From Paramacrobiotus richtersi (taxonomy: Eukaryota > Tardigrada > Eutardigrada > Parachela > Macrobiotidae), in assembly GCA_034698045.1 (NCBI GenBank), contig JAQGAU010000028.1, positions 1-55,516 of the forward strand: DNA of 55,516 bases, read 5' to 3'. The notes beneath the pieces are model-generated. The model worked only from the letters and a program-made list of their open reading frames with translations. It searched no databases and was not told where the DNA came from. A program made the translations under genes and the position numbers. This document shows, in pieces, positions 44,912 to 55,516 of this stretch; position 1 is the stretch's first letter, and each line of letters opens with the position of its first letter.

Positions 44912-45060
44912 AAGGATAACCAAAATTAAGGATGGCACGTTGCCAAAAAGACGGCGATATGCCAGACGAAGCCGTAAGCACTAACAGTGGTAACGCATTA
45001 TAGCATGACATGATAAGTTGGGGTCCTTCGATAGGAACATATTAACACTGCGATATCAAT

Positions 45061-46248
45061 ATGGCACGATTGAAATTTTTTAATTTCTCTGAGGCAATTT
45101 GGTGTGGAATTTGGATAAAATTGAGCGGCAACAGAATTTTAACAGTCTTTTTTATAGTTTTTGTTACAGCTTGTTTTATTAATGGCTCTATTCTAGCAGC
45201 AGTTTGGTTCAGCATGAAGAATAACAACCTTCGATCAGTCAGCGTTCCTATAAATCCGTCATGGTCCTCACGGATGCCAGATTTGTACGGATTTGAAAAC
45301 AACGCTACGCTAGGAGAGCCAGTGTATTTGCTCCGTGACATACAGATTACCCATTACATGCTTCGAGAAAAACTTCCGAAGTGGCACAAACTTCCAGCAG
45401 ATTTTTCGCGGTATGTGTGCGACCCTCTTACCAGTGCCAAAGACTACACAATTCTACCGAAGCCCTGTTGGATATTTCCAAAGCCGATTTTTATGATGAT
45501 TCTGGTAACCTCACGTCCGGAAGGATTCACTCTGCGTATGGCCATTCGTTCGACGTGGGCCTCATTGGCCGAACCTGAATGCGGCATTTATTTGGTATTT
45601 GTGGTTGGTGAAACAAATAAAAACGATGTCCAGCAATGGCTTGTCAGAGAGGCGTCGCAATTTGGCGACATTCTTCAGACGAATCGCTTTATCGACAACT
45701 ATCGCAGTCAGGCCTTGAAAACAATGTATTTGTTCCAGTGGGCATGCGCTTTCTGTCCAAAGTCATCTTTTACCGTTAAGATGGACGACGACAACTGGCT
45801 AAATCTGGAGAGATATGCAGGGTTTCTAAAAGATCACGAAGGACAGTGGGCAGTATTTGGTCAGCCGCCACCTGATTCTGCAAATGTACACCGTACAGTC
45901 ATAAGTAAATATCACGTGCCCCGTGAAGATTATGAACCCAACGTTTACATTCCATATATGTCCGGCATACTGTACGCGTATCCGACAAAAGCGCTGGCAA
46001 AGATGTTGTATTTCGCCAAGCATCTTAACACTGGGCAGATGGAAGACGCATTTTGGACCGGTTTACTTGCTTCTGTTGTCAACCTGACCCGAGTCTTACT
46101 CCCCGACTTTTACTGGAACGTCGACTTGTCTTCCCAATGCCTAAAGCGCACTGCTACGTGTGTACATCAGTTAACAGAGAAAATGATGTATAGTTACTGG
46201 AACGACACATGTCACACTTTGCGAAGAATTTGTACTGTTCTACACTGA
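45061..46248 (+). CDS. GT31 beta-1,3-glycosyltransferase, copy b
   Basis: This is an intronless gene of 395 aa. The anchor is RILTVFFIVFVTACFINGSI (about 25-47). GT31 blocks are LRMAIRSTWASL (159-170), LVFVVGE, EASQFGDILQ, DNYRSQALKTM, KMDDD (240-244), VPREDYEPNVYIPYMSG and GQMEDAFWTG. It differs from copy a mainly in the stem and C-terminal tail, and has L for R in the RRxAIR motif. The Cys pattern and C-terminal ending (C-x-VLH versus C-x-ILH) are kept. It is probably active; donor and acceptor are unknown. The GT92b gene is upstream and divergent, unlike the a copies, which are in tandem. Confidence 0.9.
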   Translation: MARLKFFNFSEAIWCGIWIKLSGNRILTVFFIVFVTACFINGSILAAVWFSMKNNNLRSVSVPINPSWSSRMPDLYGFENNATLGEPVYLLRDIQITHYMLREKLPKWHKLPADFSRYVCDPLTSAKDYTILPKPCWIFPKPIFMMILVTSRPEGFTLRMAIRSTWASLAEPECGIYLVFVVGETNKNDVQQWLVREASQFGDILQTNRFIDNYRSQALKTMYLFQWACAFCPKSSFTVKMDDDNWLNLERYAGFLKDHEGQWAVFGQPPPDSANVHRTVISKYHVPREDYEPNVYIPYMSGILYAYPTKALAKMLYFAKHLNTGQMEDAFWTGLLASVVNLTRVLLPDFYWNVDLSSQCLKRTATCVHQLTEKMMYSYWNDTCHTLRRICTVLH

Positions 46249-47088
46249 TGAACTGCAAGCTGCTGTCAAAGTCTGTCCAGTTTTGGCATTATGCAGAGTA
46301 ATTCCAACGATATGCGAATGCTGCATTGCAAAACGAGAGTGCAATAAATTATTGTTTGCCTGCACTGCGCGCTAAAAAACTCCCATTCATAGCATCGTGC
46401 AAGTTGCAACCATCGCACAAAAGGGCCTGCTACAAAGTTGTAGAATTTCGAATTCGCTTTTCGTACTGATGTAACGAATATATTTTTGATTAATAAAGTG
46501 GCAAGACAAAAGCAAGTCAACAGCAACTTAGTTCTCAGAGTTCATACACCTGCCAGGAGGTGTAACAGTCGTTTGAAACAATCACGATAAATACCAGTAC
46601 AAGTTTGAAAATATTTTGGAGAAAAACTAAAAATGTTTTCTTTTCTGCAGTTACTGTGCTTTTTCCGGTTTTGTTTTGCGAGTAAACTTTTCTAGTCTGT
46701 GACTACGGCAACGCATCTAACAATAGAAGATGCTGGAGACATAGTGGGGTCCTTCATGGCGTCAATCCTTCAAGAATTATGATGTACACAGCAACCAACC
46801 AACGAACAGTGGGTATCGTCCGTGAAACCGATCCACACAGTCCGTGGGGCCGGTATTGCTTAGCAATCGCATAACATTTCTTTTGGTTTAGAGTCCATCA
46901 AAAAGCGACGTCGACTCTTAAGCTTAAATTTCACGTGTCAGCTGTATATGTGTCAACTGTAAGTGTCAACTGTGATATATTTAATAATTACCTGCTGCAA
47001 CAACTTATTCGCAACGTCATCACAGATCACAGCGGACAAAATATACCCTTTATTAGGCAATGGCCGTCAAAATGAGAAATGACCGGCA

Positions 47089-47391
47089 TATATAAAAGCC
47101 CCAAATGTCGCCGAAAAATTCACATGGTAAACCAATGCACAATTACCATCCAAAAAGGTTTAGAGCGTACAGGCAATTTGGTACTGTAGTGCAATGGTTT
47201 ATCGTCTAACGCATCAAAAACGCTCAAGCATAGGGCACTTTCCTGTCAACAAACAACAAAAAGTACGGTACAGACCACGGAAACAACGCCCGGCCAAGAC
47301 AACATCCAGCAAACCCCCTCAACACATGAGAAGGGTCGCTGCCCAAAAAGGAAATCACATCAGAACAATTCCTCGTCAACGAAATCGATAG
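47089..47391 (+). CDS. Possible small basic protein with TATA promoter
   Basis: TATATAAAAG at 47089-47098 is followed, at a distance giving a leader of about 70 bases, by an ATG at 47194 with a reasonable context. The frame encodes 65 aa ending at 47391, rich in Lys, Arg and Gln (for example KVRYRPRKQRPAK), without acidic residues or a signal peptide. It resembles a protamine-like or nucleic-acid-binding peptide in composition only. It may be chance. Confidence 0.25.
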
Positions 47392-47961
47392 GTGTGGCAG
47401 CGACCGAATCACCTCTAACGACGACGACTGACAATGAGTGATGCGGAGTACATGTACCACCAAACAAGTTTTCCACAAGGAGGCAAATAACGGTAGTGCG
47501 CCTAAGTGCAGACAATTGTAGCGAGTTTGTCAATTTATAATCGGATGCTACGTAGTCAAGCGGCGTTTTTTCGGTTACGCTCTCTCCTTGCATCTGTGGT
47601 CCAAGATGGGAAGTGTTAAAACAGCGGTTCATGTTTGTGTGGCGACAAGTCGTTGGCACCGATCACGGCTCAAAGTGTGGAAACCCTGCGTCAGAAGCAT
47701 CAAGACACCACGGACTGTGATTATCCCCCTCCGACGACATGTTGGTTCCCTCTCACGACGTCTGCGGAGGTTTTGAAGAGAGTGTGAGAGGAATTTGGTT
47801 TTGTGAGGTGCTCCATTAGCTCTTCAGGCGCGCATCGGTTTTTGAATTAGGGAGCGGGCTGGAGAAGCTTTTAATAAGGCTACAACTGTTCTTAGCCCAC
47901 CAGAATATGCTAAAGAAATATTGTTTATCGTTTAATAACAGCATTGTACAATGCACCGTAG

Positions 47962-47988
47962 TGGCTGATACTAACCCAGTATCAGCCA
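47962..47988. repeat. Perfect 11-bp stem-loop with alternative partner
   Basis: The arms tggctgatact and agtatcagcca enclose a 5-base loop. A third related segment (ggttagtatcaccca, about 47991-48005) could pair with the left arm instead, allowing two competing folds. Confidence 0.7.
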
Positions 47989-48635
47989 ATGGTTAGTATC
48001 ACCCACTATGAATGTACTGCATCACGCTGGAAAAAAACAAAACATCAGGCTGGTCAGAGCGCGCCCATTTAACTCGGTTTTCTTTTCGCGACTGGAAGCA
48101 GTAGGTTTCCGATCTGACCGTGTAACTGACGGGTTATACCGAACTGCTGAGCTAAATTTAGTAATGCCAATGTCGCAGCTCTCCATACGCAATAAGTGTA
48201 ATCATAACGCTAAGTTAATTGTTTATATCACATACATAATTTTGCCAACATCAGATTCTTGGGAAGTAAGAAGCCACTCGACATCATGCATTTCGTCAAG
48301 TAAAGCGGCATAACATCGCTCTTACATTAGTAACCAGAACGGCAGAGGCTAAAACACCACAATCAACAAAGTCGAAGCAGCAAAACGAACGCCCGGAACA
48401 CAGCGGAAATAACTGAGCCATCTAAGATAATACTGGAGCTCAACAAACGGCCTAGTCACAGTTTAGAGTCGGACATATTAGGAAATATGAAAGCAACAGT
48501 GTCAGAACAAAAACATTTCTGTGTCGCAAAATTTCACTTTTCGTGATTTCCGACACTGGAAAAGCATGACCATAAGGTCTGTTCCACAATACAAACTTAG
48601 AGCCATTCAGTTACAACCAGCTCTTGAATAAGAAA

Positions 48636-51600
48636 TCAAATGCCGGCGAGCTTTCCGGTTCTCTGTTTAGCGACATCGCTGCCCGTGTTTGGTTGACTTG
48701 CATTCAGGGCAGAGTGCGAGCTCATAGTAGACGGTGGGCCAATGTCCACCACAAGCAGTGTGTACAGGGGTTTCGGATGTCTACCGAGTACTGCATATGC
48801 AAGATTAGATAGTCCATCGGTTAAGAAGCGTGTTGCCGCCGCGCCGAGCAGTTCGAAACGGATGGGATTGATCGGGTTCGAGGGATCTGAGCCATGCTTG
48901 ACCATTTTATAACGTGCCAATTCAGCTGGATATCGGCTTATGTTGAAACCTCTGTTTATCACACGTAACGACAGATCATCATCTTCCCCACCTACAAGAA
49001 CGGAAATATACAAATATACTGGTTAGTGATACGGCTCAACTAAATGCGACTGGAAAGTTCATAAGAAGTTTACCTAACCGTGGTGGAATCACTATCAGCT
49101 ATAAGTAAAACGTTCCAACAGGGCAATTATCTTTTCCGTTTGCCGACCAGAATAAATTTCGAAAGCACCGATAACAACTAAATAACTGAAACGCTGTAAG
49201 CTGTACGATCTATAAACCTCAGCAAACAAATGAGTTATTCCAAAGATCTTTTGGTTCCCAGCCAACCTTGTCAAACAAAATTCATCCGTTAGGAATTTAC
49301 CATCGCTATCAGCCTGCCAGTGACGTCACTTACAGGGAATATTTACATTTAATTTAGTTACAGGGAATTGCAGTAGTTACGGACTACCGTTAGAGCTGCA
49401 GATCTGGTACGGCAAACTATATTATGCGCGATTACAGACAACTGGCCAACCGCCCGTCAGACAAAAACGTATATTTGGCGCGATCACGGAATTCGAGCGG
49501 GACACACTCCTTATTAACCCATAGTGACGTCACTATACGCCTGGGATTATACAGATTGATTCTACATGAAAAAGGCAACCCCTATGATTTGGAGCTATTC
49601 CACACCCCGGTTCGTTAGCGGGCACGGAGGTATGTTGGCATGGACGTGACTTCGGCCCACTTTCACTGGCTTCAAGGTTGCATGTGAAAAAACGTCTTAC
49701 CCCATCCCCAGTAAACATTCGAAAAGCCGTTAACAGTAGCAAATTGTTTGTCAGTGAAGGCGGTCACTCCTCCAAGGATGGTGTGGTACGGTAAATTGTA
49801 GTCGAATTTGTCAATTGCCACTGACATGTGCCGCGGCTGACTGGGACATGAGTACAGATTCCAATCGTTTTCCGGCAGTAAATCAACGTCATGGAAAATA
49901 AAACAGTCGTAGTTATAGGCTCGTCTTGCTTCCAGGTAGCCCACGTTCATCAAAGCGCCTGTTATAAAAGGCAAACCATATCGAAACGGCCGATATCTGT
50001 GCTAAGCATACTAGTACGGCTGCACAACGAACAGTATTTCTATCACCCACATTAATTTTTAGGGTGTAGTTCCAATAGGGTGCATGGTGCAGGGACTGAG
50101 ACCTGACGGACACAGACTTGGTACAGACTATGAACGTGCTTTTGTTATAAACAGTTAGACTTTCAAACCGTCTCAACACCACGTTAGATGACCACACAAA
50201 CTTGTTGGCGGGTGGTGCACGGAATTGGAACGAAGACAACGGTTGCGGGAAATGGACAGCAAGGCAGAGGGGAGGAAATTCGCGGGCTCAGGGCGACTTC
50301 TCTCGATGCAGGTGTTGCAGCCTCGCATGTGACTAGTTTTCGGTGACCCTCTAGTTCTCTCAGTCAGCCCGCCTTCCCTTTAATGACTGTTGTACATCAT
50401 ACAGACAGCTGTGTTACGGTAGCATAACAGGAAGTGCGCGGTCGGGTGGGCGGTAATTTCGATTACGACAAACACATGTTGGCGTTCACAGAATGAAAAA
50501 GTGACTGCTAGAAATTGTTCTACTAGCGGTTAGACATGTCCTGCGCCAGGGTCTTGAATGTATCTTTAATTGCTTCTCCGAGCTTTTTCCACTCTACTGT
50601 CACTACGTACAGATAATGCAACACTGCGTAAGAATAACAACGTATCAGGAAAAAATCGAGAAAACTAAACTGCGGCTTCTTCGCCATTGCCAACGCTGTT
50701 GAACTGTTATATCAAAAGGTTCCTGCTCGAATCCGATACAGTAAAGAAATCCTACGAGAATATATTGCTAATTCCATCGAATAAATGGAACTTAAGCAAT
50801 GTCCTAAAGAGAAGAGTCAGCTTCGCCAACCTGCACAAATTTTTAAATTTTAACAAACGATAAATCATTGGAACATACGAGTAACGAAAAATCTATTTAC
50901 ATACCAACGAAACAAATTCCGAAAGGTCGTGTGTATAGTCAGAGGGTGCGGAAAAGAGGTGTGTGTATAGCCAAAGGGAGTGCGCTAAAAGGGAGTGTGT
51001 ATAGCCAAAGGGTGCGAAAGGGTGTGTGTAGCCTTCACCTTATCTTATTTACACAGTAGTTGCAGTCGAGCTAGACGTTCTGTCGATTTCTTAATTATCA
51101 CAGGAATACTTTGGTGAGACCATTCGGGATCAGACAACAGACACTCAGACTTGTGCAGAGCTTTAGCAGTCATGGTCAAAGTAAGTCTCAAAGCGAGCGG
51201 TTCTTTCAGCTCGATAAACGCTAAACCTGCAAAAACCCGGAACAACCTGGTGTCATGACGGCTATGAATGGTTTACTGTTCTCTGACAAAAGCGTCTCCA
51301 TTTCCAGTCCGTGTCCAGACCAAGTCCGTCCATGTAACCTTGCCGACTACTACCGCTATGTAAGCAAGTGCTCTACATTAACTATTAATATTCCTAAGCT
51401 TTATTGGGAATGTGATACAAGAAGCTGGCGCTAAAATAACTACTGCAGACTATTAATGTACTGCTATTAAGCAAGCAACTTGATAAGCAAGACGGTATGG
51501 GCTTTTGAAGTGAAACTAGTAATGAGTTGCATATAACACACTGATAATAGGTCATGTTATCTGGCGTACTCAATTAAGACTTACAATTTACAATTGTTAT

Positions 51601-52886
51601 AAGCAGTGATACTTTTTGCAAATTTTCTGAGATGCTGAAAGAAACTAAAAAACGAACGTGAAGTCAATGCGGCAACCAGTAATTTCCAGTGGAGATGACA
51701 GAAGTACTTGTGCCTACAGCTTAGAGTGATAGAAATCCTTTCGCTGCCACAGGAAATTACAAGAAAATACACAAAGACTTAGTGATAAGGAAGGAGCTCT
51801 GGGCTCAGATCACTGTTCAATGTTACGTAAAACAAGCCTCCTGGTACGTACCTCGATTAAATTTTTTTGGGCTTGACTGCTCCACAATGAAAATCCCATA
51901 ATCCAGCTGTTGCCGTTGAAGAAAAGGATGTAGATTATTAAGAAATATTCCTGCAACAAATATTAAAACTGCAAAGTACTACAGTCAGCAGCGCAGAAAA
52001 TTCATTAGTAAACAAAATGAAGCATCTGTTTCCCTAATAATGTTGTTTCTCGGAAAGATGTACACTGGTACAGAATCGAGTAATTCAGAATGCAGAGGTG
52101 ATCTTGCAATACGGAAAACATTTCCAGAAATCCGTGCAATGGAAAGTTGATACTATCTGCATCTGTTCGAAAGAAACCACAGGTCAACCGCTCCAGTGGT
52201 AAATTTAAACAGTTATCATCTCCGCTTTGCCTCATGTTCAAGATGCAGCTCAAACAGCTCTGCCGGGTGGGTTACGGTAGTTTGCGTAAGCTCATTTACA
52301 CGACGGGAATGTTTATACGTAAATCCTGCTGAACACATTGACCATAGAGTTAGCATTTTTTTGTGTGTGAAGGGACACTGATCGACGAGAAGATAAAGAA
52401 CGTCGCTTATTCAAGTTCACCACAGCATTCAGATTTATGTATAGGTTGTTATCACTGCATAAGTTTTACTTGAAGAATGTTCACAATAAATGTATTTTGA
52501 AAACTGAAATGGTTTACAGGAAACAATATCCGCTTACGCAGATGCTCGTCGCGATCACGAAAAGGCACAACGACTGCCACCTTATGCCGAGCAACACATT
52601 CCTTCGGTTGAAACCTTCCTCCCGGTTCCAGTTGCGAATTAATCCTTAAAATTTGTTCCTCGCTTACGTTTTCCAATAGAACCTTAACTGGTCCAACCAG
52701 TTTCGGTGAGTTAACTGGACACGATTTACTCCGCCCTGACAGTGCGTGGCGAGAGATTAAGGACATCCATGGGACTTCGTCAGGATACCACAGCATAACG
52801 GATAATTGAAAAACAGCGACACACCATAGTATCGTTAAAGTGCTCCTATAACGGCAAAATTTGTGGGGGACCTGTATGTAGGTCAT
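48636..52886 (-). CDS. GT7 beta-1,4-GalNAc/Gal transferase
   Basis: There are four exons: 52538-52886, 51852-51950, 49701-49958 and 48636-48991, giving 353 aa. Junctions CTGC|gtaagc to ttgcag|GAATA, CGAG|gtacgt to taacag|GCGCT and TGGG|gtaaga to tgtag|GTGGG are all phase 1. The anchor is at about 17-34 (LTILWCVAVFQLSVMLWY). GT7 blocks are KVAVVVPFRDRDEHL, LHPFLQRQQLDYGI, FNRGALMNVGY, CFIFHDVDLLPEND (DVD at 173-175), PRHMSVAIDKF and GFSNVYWGWGGEDDDL. The last exon has ISRYP, ARYKMVKH and DGLSNLAY. Ile210 (LPYHTILGG) occupies the place of the Tyr that makes vertebrate beta-4-GalT1 use UDP-Gal (QYFGG). Invertebrate beta-4-GalNAc transferases have Ile or Leu there, so this is more likely a LacdiNAc synthase. 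It is Golgi-located and all catalytic residues are present. Confidence 0.9.
50921..51033. repeat. Minisatellite in GT7 intron
   Basis: Four imperfect units of gtgtgtatagccaaagggtgcg-type sequence with variable spacers lie within intron 2 of the GT7 gene. Confidence 0.7.
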
Positions 52887-55017
52887 GGCTATTATTCGGT
52901 GCTGTAGTTCGAAATAAGGAGAAGATTCTTCTTTATCCAGTATCGCAGACCTATAACAGAAGAGCAGCAATTTCAGCATTTGGAGCGGCAAGTCGGTTTT
53001 TCGTGAAAGTCTACATGGATAAATGAGTAGCAGCCAGAAAATTGCAAAATTAGAAAAAAAAGTTGGAATTTTGAGTAAGCTTCCTCTTTCATTCCACAAC
53101 TGACCTAAACCTTGAGTACGTCCGCAAAGAGCGTAAACCGACATCTCTTGCATTATATATAAGTGACCCAATAAACGATACCGGTATTAAACACAGTTTA
53201 ACAGGCAGTTTAATTTCGAAATTTTGATAACAAATTTGTCTATCTGCTAAGAATTTTAAACCGCTTCCCAGACACATAGATCCAGGCATCTTTATGGCCT
53301 GCAAACATGTACTCGATTTCTTAATTCACATTACGCCGAAGCTATGCAGCTCTAAATGCACAAAATGCAGTTTCGTGTTCTTCCACCTTGTATCGTGACA
53401 TGCACTTGTCATGCAAAGTGCTTCGACTTTGCTCATAGCCAAGTTATGGAATGAGGAAACGGCTTGAAATTCCACTAACCTCGAGTTAGTATTTCCGCAG
53501 TATTGCAACTCATAAGGTGAGCACACACGAAGGGCGGCATCGAGCTACAAGCACTGGCACTAAGAATTCGAGACCGGGGTAATACAGGTGCCACTGGAAG
53601 TGGAAGAAATGCTACACGTACGGGTTTATGCATCATCTTTTTGGGGAACTGGGAATTAGTTGGTCGTTGCACGCAAAACTCGTATTTACAACAATGCATG
53701 TACAACAGCTGCTTGGCCAGAAGAAAAAAATTCCCTGAGTTGATGTTTTCGTTCCTGTCAGTGCATGAGCGGGCAGAGTTTCTGACCAGCTTGTGAAAAC
53801 ACATTAACAGTCGAACCACGACAAGCGTACTAAGTAAAAAGCCTGCAAAACTCGTGCTTCTTATACTTGGGAGTAACCATTAAGACCCCGTGTTCTGTCT
53901 GTTAACAACTGGAAAGTTGAAATACTTTGATTAGTGTGGACGCTGACTGCAAAAGACTCACAAAGGTTTTCGTTACATAGGCCGCACCGCATCTGGTCGC
54001 GGGACGATGAGACGTTCCTATATTGTAAACAGATCGAATATTTAAGGTCATGCACAATTCATTTGGCTTTGCCTAGTTTCAGCATCCTGCCGAAGATACG
54101 GCTTGTGGACTGCCACCAGCAAGAATTCAGAATTTCAGCATTCACCTCTCGGTTCTGCTATGTGATTAATATACTTGCTTCTGGTTCTGAGGCAGCGAAG
54201 ATTGGCATAATTGATGATATTTCAGGTTGCTCCATGTCCGACCGGTTACTCACACATTAGATTGTCAACAAACAGCCGTTGCTCTTGTGTCGCGGAGTTA
54301 TTCTGAGCGGCACAGGTTATGCGAAAATCCTGCATACTGATAAACGATATCAGGTCAAAGCAGTCCGCGCCTTAAAACTGATTGTACAAAAGGATATGAT
54401 AATACAGTGAGGAAACAAATAAACGATACAATAATTCCAGTGTACCAACTGGTAGGTTGCCTCCACACACTGGTTGGCGCAGGCCCGTGGCTTCGCTCAG
54501 TCACGGCTTCACAGTAAATGTCCAAGAGTTCTCCAATGCTAACTTACGCAATGCTTGGGTACCACCGACCTTCAAAACATCGTCCGTTTTTAAACAGCTC
54601 TACGGGAAGATAAGTTTAATTGTGAGCATTCAGATACGACAATAGTCTGTGGAACATTATAGCGCGTTTTGTTCTACATAAACTGGTACTCTAGCATGAA
54701 TCTACATGATCTCTAGCAAACGGTGACCGAGATTTAGCTTTTCGTCAGTCTTGACGACGTAATACGCACAACGAGCGTAATGCATGTACATGAATCTGGG
54801 TTGGTAAGCATACAGCATGGTTCAAAAAAACATCTCAACCTTACTGCTTTTATGGAATTCGAAATCAGGTAGACACGTCCTTTTGTCGACATGTGTAACA
54901 CACAGTTAAATAAGTGTCTTACTGATGACTAGCTGCTAGGGTACGTACTGTACAGCGTAAACGTGCTAGTATAATATAACCGAATAATATTATCGACACA
55001 TGTCATCATCACACTGG
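52887..55017. other. Intergenic region between the GT7 gene and the GT31 relic
   Basis: About 2.1 kb contains no gene I can support. The frame is open upstream of the GT7 start codon for about 95 codons but has no anchor-compatible alternative. The 53475-53819 minus-strand frame has no motif. Confidence 0.4.
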
Positions 55018-55365
55018 TTGCTGTCCTTCATGATCTTTCAGACATTTCGCATACTTAACAATATTCAACCAATTGTCGTCGTCCATCTTGACGGTAAAAG
55101 AATGGTTTGATGAACTCGGGCAGAAAGCACATGCCCACTGAAAAAGGTGCATGGTTTTCGGGGCTTGACTGCGATAGTTATCGATACACCGATTCGTCTC
55201 ACCAAAATCATCATAAAGATCGGCTTAGTAAATATCCACGAGGGATTTGATAGAATTGTGTAGTCTTGACTCTTGAGCACGGATAAGAGGATCGCACACA
55301 TACCGCGAAAAATCAGCAGGAAGTTTGAGTCTTTTGGGAAACTTTCCGTGAAGTACAGCCTGTTA
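55018..55365 (-). pseudogene. GT31 pseudogene, third copy
   Basis: The minus strand can be read in pieces as GT31. It starts KRLKLPADFSRYVCDPL, which matches copy b KWHKLPADFSRYVCDPL. Then follow DYTIL and a segment like KPIFMMIL. After a junction comes NRCIDNYRSQAPKTMHLFQW, CAFCP, KMDDDNWLN and CLKDHEGQ. Relative to copy b, about 170 bases (equivalent to 45507-45676) are missing between MMIL and the NYRSQ block. This removes the RxAIRSTW and VFVVGE motifs and shifts the frame. Other shifts and stops precede it. There is no membrane anchor and no C-terminal third. It is a decayed duplicate, closer to copy b than to copy a. Confidence 0.85.
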
Positions 55366-55516
55366 GGACAATACTGTTACAAGCATCTTTCGTCATTTCA
55401 GTGATGCACGTTGAACATACACCCTTCCAAATAATTTCTCCTACTCCGCGACTCTGTTTGCGACAATATAAAGTAAAGTTTGTGATAGGGGAGTCTGAGG
55501 AAGAAGCGGTGGGAAA
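55366..55516. other. Right edge of window
   Basis: Nothing is identifiable. The lost N-terminal part of the GT31 relic would be expected here on the minus strand, but I do not see it. Confidence 0.4.

Larger units (their letters stand above)
43428..45060. other. Region between GT92b and GT31b, with GT31b promoter
   Basis: The two genes are divergent. The region contains a solo arm fragment of the foldback element (44386-44470), a TATA box and a candidate leader exon. An open frame with six Cys at 44186-44371 follows an acceptor-like tgcag but has no signal or recognised family. Confidence 0.4.
46249..48635. other. Intergenic region between GT31b and the GT7 gene
   Basis: About 2.4 kb contains no recognised gene. 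It contains a TATA box with a small basic open frame (47089-47391) and a hairpin (47962-47988). A plus-strand AATAAA at about 46490-46496 could serve GT31b. Confidence 0.4.

Noticed and set aside
1-55516. Bacterial origin, CRISPR arrays, tRNA or rRNA genes
   Set aside because: Spliced genes with correct phases and Golgi-type proteins rule out bacterial DNA. The tandem arrays have degenerate units without spacers, and no tRNA cloverleaf or rRNA segment was recognised by eye, although a covariance search would be decisive.

Overview
This is animal nuclear DNA, probably from a protostome invertebrate; I cannot name the phylum. The evidence is that genes are sparse and lie on both strands, several are split by GT-AG introns whose phases I could check, and the proteins are Golgi-type enzymes with single N-terminal membrane anchors. 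Degraded LINE fragments, foldback and TIR elements and minisatellites fill the rest. I see no bacterial operon features, rRNA, tRNA or CRISPR.

The layout, left to right, is as follows. A six-exon (+) gene ends in an SH3 domain (523-4070). A three-exon (-) gene encodes a membrane-anchored FkbM-like methyltransferase (4631-5985). A repeat-rich gene desert follows (6.1-11.4 kb). Next come an intronless GT31 beta-1,3-glycosyltransferase (11433-12614, +) and a two-exon GT92 enzyme (14566-17372, +). Then there is an intronless FUT8-like alpha-1,6-fucosyltransferase with coiled coil and SH3 (18603-20462, -) and an HtrL/YibB-family type II membrane protein (21959-22930, +). A second repeat-rich stretch leads to a secreted bulb-type lectin (27291-30132, +), a possible small secreted protein (30802-32844, +) with a foldback transposon in its intron, and a second bulb-type lectin (34178-36124, -). 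LINE fragments follow, then a second GT92 gene (38856-43427, -), a second GT31 gene (45061-46248, +), a four-exon GT7 beta-1,4-(N-acetyl)galactosaminyltransferase (48636-52886, -) and a decayed third GT31 copy (55018-55365, -).

Taken together, the window is a cluster of unrelated glycan-building families (GT31, GT92, GT23, GT7, HtrL/YibB), a possible sugar O-methyltransferase and two secreted lectins. FUT8 enzymes add core alpha-1,6-fucose to N-glycans, and the characterised nematode GT92 enzyme galactosylates that fucose. The GT7 protein has Ile where vertebrate beta-4-galactosyltransferases have Tyr, which points to GalNAc transfer. The lectins, GT92 and GT31 genes occur as pairs in mirror order (GT31-GT92-lectin / lectin-GT92-GT31) around about 32 kb. 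The genes look real and their families are clear; substrates and any cooperation between them are inference.
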